Positions 23,006 through 32,135 of a stretch of 64,000 nt of DNA are shown piece by piece; the first letter of the stretch is position 1, and every line of letters starts with the position of its first letter. Source of the DNA: Planotetraspora sp. A-T 1434 (GTDB lineage: Bacteria > Actinomycetota > Actinomycetes > Streptosporangiales > Streptosporangiaceae); assembly GCF_025420585.1 (NCBI RefSeq), contig NZ_JAOEGB010000001.1, positions 434,001-498,000 on the forward strand, read 5' to 3'. The notes under the pieces were generated by a model, which had not been told where the DNA came from, did not search any database, and worked only from the letters and a program-made list of their open reading frames with translations. A program made the translations under genes and the position numbers.

Positions 23006-25243
23006 ATGAGCCAGGACGCGACAGTGAACGCGGGCGACATCGCCCGGTTGGCCGACGTCGGAAGGGCCGCGGTGAGCAACTGGCGCCGCCGTTACGAGGA
23101 CTTCCCGCAGCCGGTCGGGGGCACGGCGTCCAGCCCCCTGTTCTCCCTGCCCGAAGTCGAAAAATGGCTGCGCCGGAACGGCAAGGCGTTCGAGGTGTCG
23201 CTCGGCGACCGGATCTGGCAGCGGCTGAAGGCGTCGGCCGACGACCTCCATCTGGGCGAGCTGCTCGGCCACGCCGGCGCGTTCCTGCTCTACACCCGCC
23301 GGGACCCCGGCGGCTGGGAGGGCCTCGCCGACAGCCGCGACCTGGTCGTACGGCTCCCGCACGCCGTCGCCGCGGCCACTCCCGACCTCCCGGTGAACCT
23401 CGGGTCGCCGGACGCGGCGGGAGCACGGCTGGCCGATCCCGGTCTGATCCGCCTGCTCGCGGAGATGGCCGAGAGGGACGGCGCGGCCGAGACCTTCGAA
23501 TTCCTCTGCGAGCGATACGTCGAAGCCCACAGCCGGCGGCTCTCGATCACGCGGCCGGAGATCGCGGGTCTGATGGCGCGGCTCGCCTGCCCCGAAGGCG
23601 GATCGGTCCTCGACCCGGCCTGCGGTCTCGGCACGCTTCTGCTCGCCGTACAGACGGAAAGGGCGCTACGGCCGGACGCGCCGACGGCGAGTCAAGAAAC
23701 CCAGCCGCGGGTCCCGGAGCGGGACGGGCAGGGATGGCTGCTCGGACAGGACGCGAGCGAGACGGGGGCGCTCCTCGCCGCGCTGCGGCTCCTGCTCCGC
23801 GGGCACCGCGCTCGTATCGTCGGTGGGGACGCCCTCCGGCATGACGGCTTCTCCGGCGAGCGGGCCGACGCGGTGGTGTGCGACCCGCCGTTCAACGAAC
23901 GGGCGTGGGGCCACGAGGACCTGATCGGCGATCCGCGCTGGGATTACGGTATGCCGCCCCGGGGCGAGTCTGAGCTGGCGTGGGTGCAGCACTGCCTCGC
24001 CCATGTGCGGCCGGGCGGGCTGGTGGCCATCCTGATGCCGTCAGCGGCGGCGAGCCGACGTCCGGGCAGGCGGATCCGGGCGAACCTGCTGCGGGCGGGC
24101 GCGCTCCGCGCTGTCGTGACCCTGTCGCCGGGAGGCCCCGACCTGTGGCTGCTGCGCCGTCCGCGGGCGGGGGAGCGGCAGCCCACGGCGATCCTGCTGG
24201 CGGACGCGGGGGAGGACCTCTCGCTCGTCGAGCCGGCGTGGCGTGCGCACCTGGCCGAGTCTGAGCCGCCAAGCGGCGGCCGTACGGTCCGGATCATCGA
24301 CCTCCTCGACGACGAGGTGGACGTGAGCCCGGCGCGGCACCTGTCCGCGGGGAGCGACACCCGCGGCTTCCCCGACGCCCGCGACCGGCTCGTGGAAGCC
24401 GCGGCGGTGCTGGCCCAGGCGATGGCCGAGTCCCTTCCGGACCTGGAGGTGCTCGGCGAGGGCGAGCTGGGCTGGGACACCCCGGTGACGACCGTCGCGG
24501 AGCTCGTCAAGGCGGGGCTCGTGACCGTTCTCCACTCGACCTTGAAGGCATCGGACGAGCCCATGGAGACACGTGGACATCCGATATGGACACGGGGTCT
24601 TCCGACAGAGACACGGAGCCTTGCGACAGAGGCACGGAGCCTTCCGACAGAGACAGGGAGCCTTCCGACAGAGACAGGGAGCCTTGCGAGGGAGACACGG
24701 GGCCGTCCGGCAGAAACTCGGGGCCTTCCGATGCTGACGGCCGACGACCTCGCGCGTGGCGGTCCGCCCACCGGCCTGGCCGCTCCCGGCCCCGACCTCG
24801 TGACGATCGAGGACGGCGACATCGTCGGCTCACCCGTCACCGCCCGGGTGATCGAGGCCGGTGGCGCTGTGCTGGGCCCCCACCTCACCGTCTTCCGCGT
24901 CGACCGGGCGAGGCTCGATCCCGAGTTCCTCGCCGGGTTCCTCCGCTTCGCGGCGGCCGGCGGGCGGACGCACCCTGGAAGCAGGCCGGCGCACCCCAGC
25001 ACCAGGTGGACGAGCTCCAGGTCGACACATCTGGGCGCCAGCCGCGTCGAGGCCCGCCGGGCGCGCGTCCCGCGGATTCCGCTCGCGGAGCAGAGACGGT
25101 ACGGCAGGGCCTTCCAGCAGTTCCTCGCCCTGGAAGACCGTCTGGTGGAGGCCGCCACCGCCGGGGAGGCGTTCGTACGGCTCGGCGTCGAGGGCATCGT
25201 CGATGGCCGTCTCCGGCCTTGTGACCCCTCTTCGTCTTCATGA
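23006..25243 (+). CDS. N6-adenine DNA methyltransferase with N-terminal HTH and HsdS-like C-terminus
   Basis: 745 residues. Residues about 1-55 form a MerR/phage-like HTH (NAGDIARLADVGRAAVSNWR). Residues about 140-400 are an HsdM-like N6 methylase: motif I LDPACGLGTLLLA for S-adenosylmethionine, motif IV VVCDPPFNERAW. Residues about 522-576 are 7-residue tandem repeats. The last 170 resemble a type I specificity half-subunit (VTIEDGDIVGSPVT, FLAGFLRFA, VPRIPLAEQRRYG). So modification and target-recognition parts seem fused in one chain. No restriction gene is adjacent. It is divergent from a PP2C gene and followed 44 bp later by a Ser/Thr kinase. It could be an orphan epigenetic methylase or part of a defence system. 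Confidence 0.85.
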   Translation: MSQDATVNAGDIARLADVGRAAVSNWRRRYEDFPQPVGGTASSPLFSLPEVEKWLRRNGKAFEVSLGDRIWQRLKASADDLHLGELLGHAGAFLLYTRRDPGGWEGLADSRDLVVRLPHAVAAATPDLPVNLGSPDAAGARLADPGLIRLLAEMAERDGAAETFEFLCERYVEAHSRRLSITRPEIAGLMARLACPEGGSVLDPACGLGTLLLAVQTERALRPDAPTASQETQPRVPERDGQGWLLGQDASETGALLAALRLLLRGHRARIVGGDALRHDGFSGERADAVVCDPPFNERAWGHEDLIGDPRWDYGMPPRGESELAWVQHCLAHVRPGGLVAILMPSAAASRRPGRRIRANLLRAGALRAVVTLSPGGPDLWLLRRPRAGERQPTAILLADAGEDLSLVEPAWRAHLAESEPPSGGRTVRIIDLLDDEVDVSPARHLSAGSDTRGFPDARDRLVEAAAVLAQAMAESLPDLEVLGEGELGWDTPVTTVAELVKAGLVTVLHSTLKASDEPMETRGHPIWTRGLPTETRSLATEARSLPTETGSLPTETGSLARETRGRPAETRGLPMLTADDLARGGPPTGLAAPGPDLVTIEDGDIVGSPVTARVIEAGGAVLGPHLTVFRVDRARLDPEFLAGFLRFAAAGGRTHPGSRPAHPSTRWTSSRSTHLGASRVEARRARVPRIPLAEQRRYGRAFQQFLALEDRLVEAATAGEAFVRLGVEGIVDGRLRPCDPSSSS
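24590..24733 (+). repeat. 21-bp in-frame minisatellite in methyltransferase linker
   Basis: Seven consecutive 21-bp units (for example ACAGGGAGCCTTCCGACAGA plus G), the last incomplete, encode a 7-residue repeat of the form GSLPTET; a degenerate unit precedes at 24569. The repeats lie between the methylase domain and the HsdS-like region, the position where spacer length would alter domain geometry. Confidence 0.9.
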
Positions 25244-25287
25244 TTGAAGGTGTAACTTTTTCCCGCAAAGGTCGACGGGAGGGACGC

Positions 25288-26178
25288 ATGGTCATCGGCG
25301 ACCGTTATGTGCTTGACGACCTTCCCCTGGGCCAGGGCGGCATGGGCGCCGTCTACGGCGGCCACGACCGGCGCCTGGACCGCAAGGTGGCCGTCAAGTT
25401 CCTCCGTTTTCCCGGAGGTCCGGACGAGGAGCTCGAGCGCCGCTTCATCCGCGAGGCCAGGATCCTCGCCCGGTTGGAGCACCCCGGAGCGCCGGTCCTC
25501 TACGACTTCGGCACCTTCGACCAGCGGCTCTTCCAGGTCATGCAGTTCATCGAGGGAGTGACTGTCGCCGACCTCGTCAGCGAGCACGGGCCGCTGCCGG
25601 TGCCGTGGGCCGCGGCGATCGCCGCGCAGGCATGTGCCGTGCTCACCGCGGCGCACGCGCTGTCCATCTGCCACCGCGACCTCAAGCCGACCAACCTCAT
25701 GCTGTGCCCGGACGGCAGCGTCAAGGTGCTCGACTTCGGGCTGGCCATGCTCCGCGAGGCGGACGTCGCCCAGTTCACCCGGATCGGCCAGATCCTGGGC
25801 ACCCCGGCGTACATGTCGCCCGAGCAGATCCAGCGCGGTGTCGCCGACCCGAAGAGCGACCTCTACGCCCTCGGCTGCGTCCTCCACGAGATGCTCACGG
25901 GAAGGCAGCTCTTCACGGGGCCGACCGAGTACGCCGTGTTCGACAAGCAGGTGAAGGAGCGGCCGCCGCGCGTCCCGGGGGTTCCGGCCCAGCTGGACCG
26001 GCTCATCGCCGACCTGCTGGAGAAGAAGCCGGAGAACCGGCCCCCGGACGCGCACGCGCTCTATGAGCGGCTGCAGCCGTTCGCCGTCGACCTTCCGATG
26101 CTGCCGGGCTTCCTCAACCCGTCGTCGGTCCCAAGCCCCGGCCGCATGTACGCCCGTATGGTCGGCCGCGTCCACTAA
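25288..26178 (+). CDS. Soluble Ser/Thr protein kinase
   Basis: 296 residues, start at ATG 25288 after GGAGGG. A full Hanks-type kinase domain: glycine loop [10 protein letters not shown], Lys37 in KVAVKFLR, catalytic loop [32 protein letters not shown] and [16 protein letters not shown]. There is no transmembrane helix, PASTA or TPR domain; the tail after the kinase is only about 40 residues. It follows the methyltransferase by 44 bases and is probably cotranscribed with it. Array C starts 16 bases after its stop. Confidence 0.93.
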   Translation: MVIGDRYVLDDLPLGQGGMGAVYGGHDRRLDRKVAVKFLRFPGGPDEELERRFIREARILARLEHPGAPVLYDFGTFDQRLFQVMQFIEGVTVADLVSEHGPLPVPWAAAIAAQACAVLTAAHALSICHRDLKPTNLMLCPDGSVKVLDFGLAMLREADVAQFTRIGQILGTPAYMSPEQIQRGVADPKSDLYALGCVLHEMLTGRQLFTGPTEYAVFDKQVKERPPRVPGVPAQLDRLIADLLEKKPENRPPDAHALYERLQPFAVDLPMLPGFLNPSSVPSPGRMYARMVGRVH

Positions 26179-26193
26179 CCCCGATTGGTCGCC

Positions 26194-26470
26194 GTGATCA
26201 TGCAGGGTTTCCCGGAAGCTCGGGGACGTGGGATTCCCGTGGGATTCCTGTGGAGTTCCCGTGGGATTCCCCCGATCGTGATCATGCATAGATTCCGCCA
26301 TATGCGGTGTGATCAGGGCCGGCACTGTTTGTGATCATGCAGTGCCTGTCCGCCGGGCGCACCCTCGTCATGCATGATCACGCTGCACAAAGTGCCAGCT
26401 GGGTCGGTGTGTGCGGGAACATGTGCATGATCACGCGGCGCAGAGCGCCAGGTGGGGGTTGTGGTCATGT
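26194..26470. repeat. Convergent GTGATCATG element (array C)
   Basis: Rightward GTGATCATG at 26194, 26278 and 26331; leftward CATGATCAC at 26373 and 26426; a degenerate GTGGTCATG at 26461. Inner spacings are 53 bp; the outer is 84 bp because a microrepeat of GTGGGATTCC is expanded between 26229 and 26271. The centre repeats that of array B: GTGATCATGCA, 29 bases, TGCATGATCAC. It lies between the kinase and the DUF2293 gene, which converge, and touches both 3' ends. Confidence 0.93.
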
Positions 26471-27508
26471 GCGCCAGGCGGTCAGGACCTGGTCGATGCG
26501 GGGGCGGATCTGGTCGCGGGCGTCCATCCGGGGAACCCCGGACATCAGCAGGCTGTCGTAGTCGGTGTCGAGATGGCGCACGCTCGCGACCACGGCCAGG
26601 GTGATGGCGTTCTCGTCGAGGGCACGGGCGGCCGCCGTCCGGCCCACCCGGCCACTGCCACGCACGGCGGCGTGCAGGGCGATGGCCTCGGCGCGCTCCG
26701 GCGGGCAGCCGGGGAACAGGCGGCGGATCTCCGCCGCCATCCTCGCCTGGAACTCGACGTCCTCGTGGGCGCGCCGGTCGCGGTCGCGTTCGCGGCGGCG
26801 GAGCCGCGCCTCCTCGTCGGCCAGACACTGCTCCTCGGCCCGGATGAGCGCCGTCTCCTCGACTAGGATGCCGAGCCGCTCGTACCGCTTACGCCTCCGG
26901 TTGAACTGGACGACCACGGCGGACAGGCCGCTCTCCTTCTTGGCCCGGCGGCTCAGAGCCGCGTTCCCGGCCGGCAGGAAGTGGAGGTGGTCCATGTCGG
27001 CGCAGGTCAGGCAGAACGGCTGGTCGTCCTCCATGATCAGGTACGGACCGGTCTCCCGGCATCCGGCGCAGGCCCATGTCTCCAGAGGAGCGACCACCAC
27101 CAGGTCGGGCGCGCGGTTCTGGCGCTCCGCGAGCTGCCGCTGCCTCGCCTCGCTCAACGTCGGGGAGACCCAGTGGACGCGGAACAGGCGCTCCAGCTCC
27201 TCGCCGCCCTCGGCCGTGAAGCGCAGCGGCCGCCGGTCCCTGCTGGCCGCCGAGTAGGCCGTCTCGCTCGCGACGAGCCCGGAGGCCACCGCCCACTCGC
27301 GCAGATGGGTGACCGCCTCGACCATCCGGGCGGCGTCCACGGCGGCCAGCCGTTCGAGGCTGTCCACCCGGCCCTGCCGCCAGGTGTCCACATGGCGGGC
27401 GTGCAGCCACCGCAGGCCGGTCAGCACGTCGATCGCCGTCACGTACTTCCGCGTCGCCAGGGCGATCTTCGCCGCTTCCGCCACCCGGCCGCCCAGCTTG
27501 CTCCGCAC
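26465..27508 (-). CDS. DUF2293 protein with CxxC pairs
   Basis: 347 residues from GTG 27508. Residues about 260-347 match DUF2293: LFPGCPPERAEAIALHAA, GSGRVGRTAAARALDENA, LAVVASVRHLDTDYDSLL and a terminal ARDQIRPRIDQVLTAWR. The middle has WACAGC and FCLTC, likely a zinc knuckle, then a charged coiled-coil-like stretch rich in Arg and Glu (about 200-255). The function of DUF2293 is unknown. It converges on the kinase gene and shares array C at its 3' end. Confidence 0.75.
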   Translation of the reverse strand: MRSKLGGRVAEAAKIALATRKYVTAIDVLTGLRWLHARHVDTWRQGRVDSLERLAAVDAARMVEAVTHLREWAVASGLVASETAYSAASRDRRPLRFTAEGGEELERLFRVHWVSPTLSEARQRQLAERQNRAPDLVVVAPLETWACAGCRETGPYLIMEDDQPFCLTCADMDHLHFLPAGNAALSRRAKKESGLSAVVVQFNRRRKRYERLGILVEETALIRAEEQCLADEEARLRRRERDRDRRAHEDVEFQARMAAEIRRLFPGCPPERAEAIALHAAVRGSGRVGRTAAARALDENAITLAVVASVRHLDTDYDSLLMSGVPRMDARDQIRPRIDQVLTAWRT

Positions 27509-27522
27509 CCCACAAGAGTGCC

Positions 27523-28695
27523 CTATCCCAGCGGTGTGCGGCTCCGCGTCCGATGTACGGCCTCCAGCAGCCCGACCGCCGTGAGGGTCGAGATGGTCGC
27601 CGATCCTCCGTACGAGACGAACGGCAGCGGCAGGCCCGTGATGGGCAGGATGCCCACGGTCATACCCACGTTGACGAACGTCTGGAACGCCAGCCAGCAG
27701 ACCACCCCGCCCGCCAGGACCGTGCCGTACGGCGAGGCGCTCCTGGCCGCGATCCGCAGGCCGCGCCAGAGCACCACGGTCATCAGCAGGATGACGCAGG
27801 CCGCGCCCAGAAAGCCGAGTTCCTCACCCGCCACGGTGAAGATGAAGTCGGTGTGCTGCTCGGGGACGAAATGCCCGGCGGTCTGCTCACCCTGGAACAG
27901 GCCCTTCCCCAGCATGCCGCCCGAGCCGATGGCGATCCGGGCCTGGGTGGCGTTGTATCCCACCCCCAGCGGGTCGGCGTCGGGGTCCGTCAGGACCATC
28001 AGCCGCTGGAGCTGGTAGGGCCGGATGAGGTGAAGCCGCCACACCACGAGCAGCACGAGGCCGGCCGCCGCCGTCAGCCCGGCCAGCCACCGCTTGGGCG
28101 CTCCCGAGACCACGACCATGCCGGCCACCACCGCCGCGAAGACGAGGGTCGTGCCGAGGTCGGGCTGCAGCATGATGAGCCCCATCGGCAAGGCCGCCAG
28201 CCCCAGAGCGAGGAACACCGCTCCGGGGCCCGGCCGCCGTTCGCCGTCGCGCAGCTCTCCCAGGGCCATGGCGAGCGCGAGCACCAGAGCCACCTTGGCG
28301 AACTCCGACGGCTGGAACTGGAGCCCGGAGCCCAGGACGATCCAGGCGTGCGAGCCGTTGACCGTACGGCCGAGCGGCGTGAGCACCGCGACCAGCCCGG
28401 CGAGCGCCAGCAGATAGAGCACCGGCACGTACGCCCGGAGGATCCGCAGGTCACACCGCGACACCAGCCACATGAGGACGAACCCCAGGCCCACACTGAC
28501 CGCCTGCCGCTGGAGCAGGGTCGAGCTCGGGTCCGTGCGGGTGGCCGACCACACGAGCAGCAGTCCGATCCCGGAAAGCGCAGCCGACGTGGCGGCCAGC
28601 CCCCAGTCCAGTGACGCCAGCAGGGGAACCCAGCCCCGCCGCGCCTGCGTGCGAGGCCGCAAGAGCCGTAACGGAGTGGGACGGAACGTCGTCAT
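27523..28695 (-). CDS. rodA: Peptidoglycan polymerase RodA
   Basis: 390 residues with about ten membrane helices. SEDS-family hallmarks: HAWIVLGSGLQFQPSEFAKV, MLQPDLGTTLVF, a long extracellular loop with GSGGMLGKG, HTDFIFTVAGEELGFLGA and LPLPFVSYGGSATIS. RodA polymerises lipid II glycans with its partner PBP2. Its ATG overlaps the stop of the PBP2 gene (ATGA), and it closes the mreB-mreC-mreD-PBP2-rodA operon. Confidence 0.96.
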   Translation of the reverse strand: MTTFRPTPLRLLRPRTQARRGWVPLLASLDWGLAATSAALSGIGLLLVWSATRTDPSSTLLQRQAVSVGLGFVLMWLVSRCDLRILRAYVPVLYLLALAGLVAVLTPLGRTVNGSHAWIVLGSGLQFQPSEFAKVALVLALAMALGELRDGERRPGPGAVFLALGLAALPMGLIMLQPDLGTTLVFAAVVAGMVVVSGAPKRWLAGLTAAAGLVLLVVWRLHLIRPYQLQRLMVLTDPDADPLGVGYNATQARIAIGSGGMLGKGLFQGEQTAGHFVPEQHTDFIFTVAGEELGFLGAACVILLMTVVLWRGLRIAARSASPYGTVLAGGVVCWLAFQTFVNVGMTVGILPITGLPLPFVSYGGSATISTLTAVGLLEAVHRTRSRTPLG

Positions 28696-30782
28696 CGCGC
28701 ATCACCTACCCGAGCCGGCTCGAAGGAGGCCCTGTGGGAGGCATTGTGGGAGGCATCGCGGGGCGCCTTCCGGCTGTGACCGTGCCTGTGCTTCCCGGCG
28801 GTCGTCTTCTTGCCGTGTTTCTTGGCGTGCTTGTGATGCGCCTTGCCGTGGAGGTCGTAGATGCCCTCCCAGATGTCCCTGGCCGCCGGGGCGGCGGTGC
28901 TCGCGCCGGTGCCTCCCTGGGAGACGACCACGACGACCACGTAACGCGGCTTCTTGGCCGGGGCGAAGGAGGCGAACCACGACGTGTCCTGCCTGCCGTA
29001 CGCCTCGGCGGTCCCGGTCTTGCCGGCGACGGCCAGCCGCTTGAACGGGAAGCCCTTGAAGGCGGCGGCGGCCGTGCCCTCCCGGGGGACGTCGGCGAGC
29101 GCGTCGCGGATGTAGCGCAGCGTCCTGCGGGAGACGTCGACCCGGCCGGTGACGGGCGGGGTGACGGTCCGGACCACGCTGCCGTCCGGGCGCACCAGGG
29201 CCTTGGCGACGCGCGGGCTGAAGACCGTGCCGCCGTTGGCGAGGGCGGCGTAGGCCCTGGCGAGCTGCAGCGGCGTCACCAGGACGTCGCCCTGGCCGAT
29301 GGCGAAGTTGGCCGCGTCACCCGCCCACCACACGCCGCCGTTCTGGCAGTTCTCCGCGGCCAGCGCCTTGAGGTAGGCGGCGCGCTTGCGGTCGGCGACG
29401 TCCGGATAGCCGGTCTTGGCCCGGCGGCAGCTGTCGGCCCTCGTCCGCTCCCAGTTGGCCTTCTTCCAGGCCCGGTCGGGGACGCGGCCGGGTGACTCGT
29501 TGGGCAGGTCGATCCCCGTGCGGTTCCCGAAGCCGAACTTCCTGGCCATGGACTGCATGGGGTCGGCGGGGTGGCGCACCGGCTTCAGCCCGCCGTCGTG
29601 CTTCCACATCCGCTCGGCGAAGCGGTAGAAGATCGTGTCGCAGGAGACCACGAGCGCTCTGTGCATGTTCATCCGGCCGAGCGCGATGCCGTCGAAGTTG
29701 CGGAAGGACCGGCCCCCGACCTTGTAGGAGCCGGGACAGTCGTAGGAGGCGCGCAGTTTGTATCCGGCGTCGGCCGCGGCCGCCGTGGAGGTGACCTTCC
29801 ACGTCGAGCCCGGCGCCCACTGTCCGAGCACCGCGTTGGAGACCAGTGGCAGGGCCTCGAAGTCGCGCTGGGAGATGCCGCCGCTCCACACGGCCGGGTC
29901 GTAGCTCGGGTAGCTCGCGAGGGCGGTCACCCGCCCGGTGGCGGCCTCCAGCACGACCGCCGCGCCGGAGTCGGCCGGCTCGCCCCGCTTGCGCGCGTTC
30001 GTCACGGCCTTGGCCAGCGCGCGCTCGGAAAGCTCCTGGATCCGCGCGTCGATGCTGGTCACAAGGGTGTCGCCGGGATGCGGTGCCTCCTCGCGGAGGA
30101 GGCCGGTCACCTTGCCGGTGCTGTCCACGGCCACCTCGCGAAGGCCGGTACGGCCCGCCAGCTCGGTGTCGTACTCCGCCTCCAGCCCGTCACGGCCCAC
30201 GAGGTCCGGGCCGCCGGACCGGTCGGACGGAGACGGCGGCTGGAGGTAACCCAGCAGGTGGGCCCCCGCCTTGTGCAGCGGATAGGTCCGCACGGGCCGC
30301 AGCGCCGTGCTGACACCGGGGAACTCCGCCTGGCGCTCCGCGATCCGCACCACGGTCCGGGGGTCCACGTCGTCCGCGACCGTGATCGGCTGGTACGGCG
30401 AGCCGGGCCAGCACGGCCGCGGCACCTCCCGGCTGCACAGCCGCGCCCGGTCCGCGATCTCCTGGTACGGCTTGCGCAGCGCCTCCGCCAGCCGGGTGAG
30501 CACCGCCCTGCCTCCATCGGGCTGATGGATCAGGGCCATGTAGTCGACGGACACCTGCGGCATGGTCTGGTTGGCCACGAGGGGATGCCCGTGCACGTCG
30601 AGGATCTGGCCCCGCACGGAGGGCAGGGGCACCGTGCGCACACGCGACTCGGTGGCCGCCCTGGCGTAGGCCGGACCGGTCGTGACCTGCAGATACCAGA
30701 GCCGGCCTAGCAGCGTCAGCATGAGCGACGTCACGACGACGTAGAGGACCACGAGCCGCCCGCCGTGCGCGCCGCTACGCAT
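28692..30782 (-). CDS. mrdA: Penicillin-binding protein 2 (elongasome transpeptidase)
   Basis: 696 residues. One N-terminal membrane helix (LVVLYVVVTSLMLTLLGRLW), a pedestal/dimerisation region beginning RTVPLPSVRGQILDVHGHPL, and a transpeptidase domain with the SxxK motif in WAPGSTWKV (near residue 324), SCD, and KTGTAE (near residue 587). It cross-links wall peptides together with RodA. ATG 30782 lies 8 bases inside the mreD gene. The C-terminus is rich in His and Lys (KAHHKHAKKHGKK), a lineage-type tail of unknown role. Confidence 0.96.
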   Translation of the reverse strand: MRSGAHGGRLVVLYVVVTSLMLTLLGRLWYLQVTTGPAYARAATESRVRTVPLPSVRGQILDVHGHPLVANQTMPQVSVDYMALIHQPDGGRAVLTRLAEALRKPYQEIADRARLCSREVPRPCWPGSPYQPITVADDVDPRTVVRIAERQAEFPGVSTALRPVRTYPLHKAGAHLLGYLQPPSPSDRSGGPDLVGRDGLEAEYDTELAGRTGLREVAVDSTGKVTGLLREEAPHPGDTLVTSIDARIQELSERALAKAVTNARKRGEPADSGAAVVLEAATGRVTALASYPSYDPAVWSGGISQRDFEALPLVSNAVLGQWAPGSTWKVTSTAAAADAGYKLRASYDCPGSYKVGGRSFRNFDGIALGRMNMHRALVVSCDTIFYRFAERMWKHDGGLKPVRHPADPMQSMARKFGFGNRTGIDLPNESPGRVPDRAWKKANWERTRADSCRRAKTGYPDVADRKRAAYLKALAAENCQNGGVWWAGDAANFAIGQGDVLVTPLQLARAYAALANGGTVFSPRVAKALVRPDGSVVRTVTPPVTGRVDVSRRTLRYIRDALADVPREGTAAAAFKGFPFKRLAVAGKTGTAEAYGRQDTSWFASFAPAKKPRYVVVVVVSQGGTGASTAAPAARDIWEGIYDLHGKAHHKHAKKHGKKTTAGKHRHGHSRKAPRDASHNASHRASFEPARVGDAR

Positions 30783-31374
30783 GGTGGCCCCCGGTGTAGT
30801 GCCCTCTGGCGGCCGCTCGCGACGCCGGACCGCCGAACCGGCGCCGCCGGGGCAGCAGGGAGACGAGGGCGACGGCGACCAGGGTCCCGCCGGCCACGGT
30901 CCAGGCCAGCGACCCCGGCAGGCCCCCGAGGACGGACGTCCAGCTCTCGTCGCCGAGGACACCGGCGAGCGCGGCGTCGAGCAGGGCGCCGCCGAGCGTC
31001 CCGCCAAGAGCGGCCGCCGTCCGCTGGCCGGCCGAGCTGTCGGCGGGGACCAGCGCGCAGAGATAACCGATCAGGCACAGCACGAGGGCGTGCCGGCCGA
31101 TGGAGTGGTCCGCCGGCGGCGCGATGTCCGCGGCCAGGCCGGCGGCGAACCCCACGACGGTCGCCGCCATCGGGCGGAGAACCATCCCCAGCGTGACCAC
31201 GCCGATCAGCACGAGGTCGGGGCCGCCGCCGGGAAGGCCCAAACCGTTCACCACGGAGACCTGCGCGACAGGGGCGAGCAGGACCAGCGCCACAGCCAGC
31301 AGCGCGCGTCCGGCCGGGTTCCCTGCCGGCTTTCTCGCCGGATCCCTCACCGGCCTCCTCGCGGGCCTTATCAC
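30775..31374 (-). CDS. mreD: Rod shape-determining protein MreD
   Basis: 199 residues, five or six membrane helices (ALLAVALVLLAPVAQVSVVN, PDLVLIGVVTLGMVLRPMAA, LVLCLIGYLCALVP and others). Sequence is weakly conserved in this family, but the location between mreC and the PBP2 gene, with overlaps on both sides, is decisive. It is an integral membrane component of the elongasome. Confidence 0.93.
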   Translation of the reverse strand: MIRPARRPVRDPARKPAGNPAGRALLAVALVLLAPVAQVSVVNGLGLPGGGPDLVLIGVVTLGMVLRPMAATVVGFAAGLAADIAPPADHSIGRHALVLCLIGYLCALVPADSSAGQRTAAALGGTLGGALLDAALAGVLGDESWTSVLGGLPGSLAWTVAGGTLVAVALVSLLPRRRRFGGPASRAAARGHYTGGHHA

Positions 31375-32135
31375 TGCGGCGCCCCGTCCCCCGGCCGGCC
31401 TGGGCCCACCACCACGGTGACGAGGTCGAGGGTGCTGAAGTGGGCGAAGGGCCGGACGAGAGCCGTCCGGGTCAGGGCGCCCGAGGTGCCCTCCACGGCG
31501 ACCACGCTGCCGACGGGGACGTCCGGCACGAACGGCCGCATGTTCTCCGACCCGAGCGTCACCACCCGGTCGCCCACGCGGACGGCGGCGTCGGCGTTGA
31601 GCAGGCTCAGCCGCAGCAGCCCCCGATCAGGGACGCCCGTGACGAGCCCGACCTCGCGCGAGGTCTCCAGCCGCGCGCCCACCGACGACGAGGGCGCGGT
31701 GGCCAGCAGCACGGTCGCCGTCGACGGACCCGCCTGCACGACGCGGCCGACGAGGCCGTCGCCGTTCAGCACGGTCATGTCGCGGGCCACCCCGCTGCCG
31801 GTTCCCACGTCGAGGGTGACCGTCTGGTCCCCGCCGAAGCCGATCGCGTGGGCGGAGACGACCTGGTACGCGGCGGCGGCTCCGGCTACGGCCGCGGTGG
31901 GACGCCGTCCGGTCAGGACCTCGGCCCGGAGCCGGGCGTTCTCCCGTTCGACCGTCTCCAGCCGCCGGGCGTCGGAGGCCCAGCGGGTCACCGAGGACGT
32001 GACATTCTCCAGCGAGCCGTAGACGCCCGATCCAAAGGCCCGGAGCGGCGTGAGGGTGATCCAGTGGTCGGCCGCGATCAGCAGGACGGACACGAGCACC
32101 AGCAGCGCGGGCGCTCGCCGACCGGCGGCTCTCAT
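31371..32135 (-). CDS. mreC: Rod shape-determining protein MreC
   Basis: 254 residues from ATG 32135, which overlaps the mreB stop (ATGA). A single N-terminal helix (APALLVLVSVLLIAADHW), a short coiled coil (RLETVERENARLRAEVL) and the beta-rich MreC domain (GDGLVGRVVQAGPSTATVLL). It sits outside the membrane and organises PBP2 and RodA. Confidence 0.95.
   Translation of the reverse strand: MRAAGRRAPALLVLVSVLLIAADHWITLTPLRAFGSGVYGSLENVTSSVTRWASDARRLETVERENARLRAEVLTGRRPTAAVAGAAAAYQVVSAHAIGFGGDQTVTLDVGTGSGVARDMTVLNGDGLVGRVVQAGPSTATVLLATAPSSSVGARLETSREVGLVTGVPDRGLLRLSLLNADAAVRVGDRVVTLGSENMRPFVPDVPVGSVVAVEGTSGALTRTALVRPFAHFSTLDLVTVVVGPGRPGDGAPQ

Noticed and set aside
24586-25224. Overlapping frame suggesting a frameshift in the methyltransferase
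   Set aside because: The methyltransferase frame is continuous with recognisable HsdS-like motifs at its end, and the alternative frame has no family signal.
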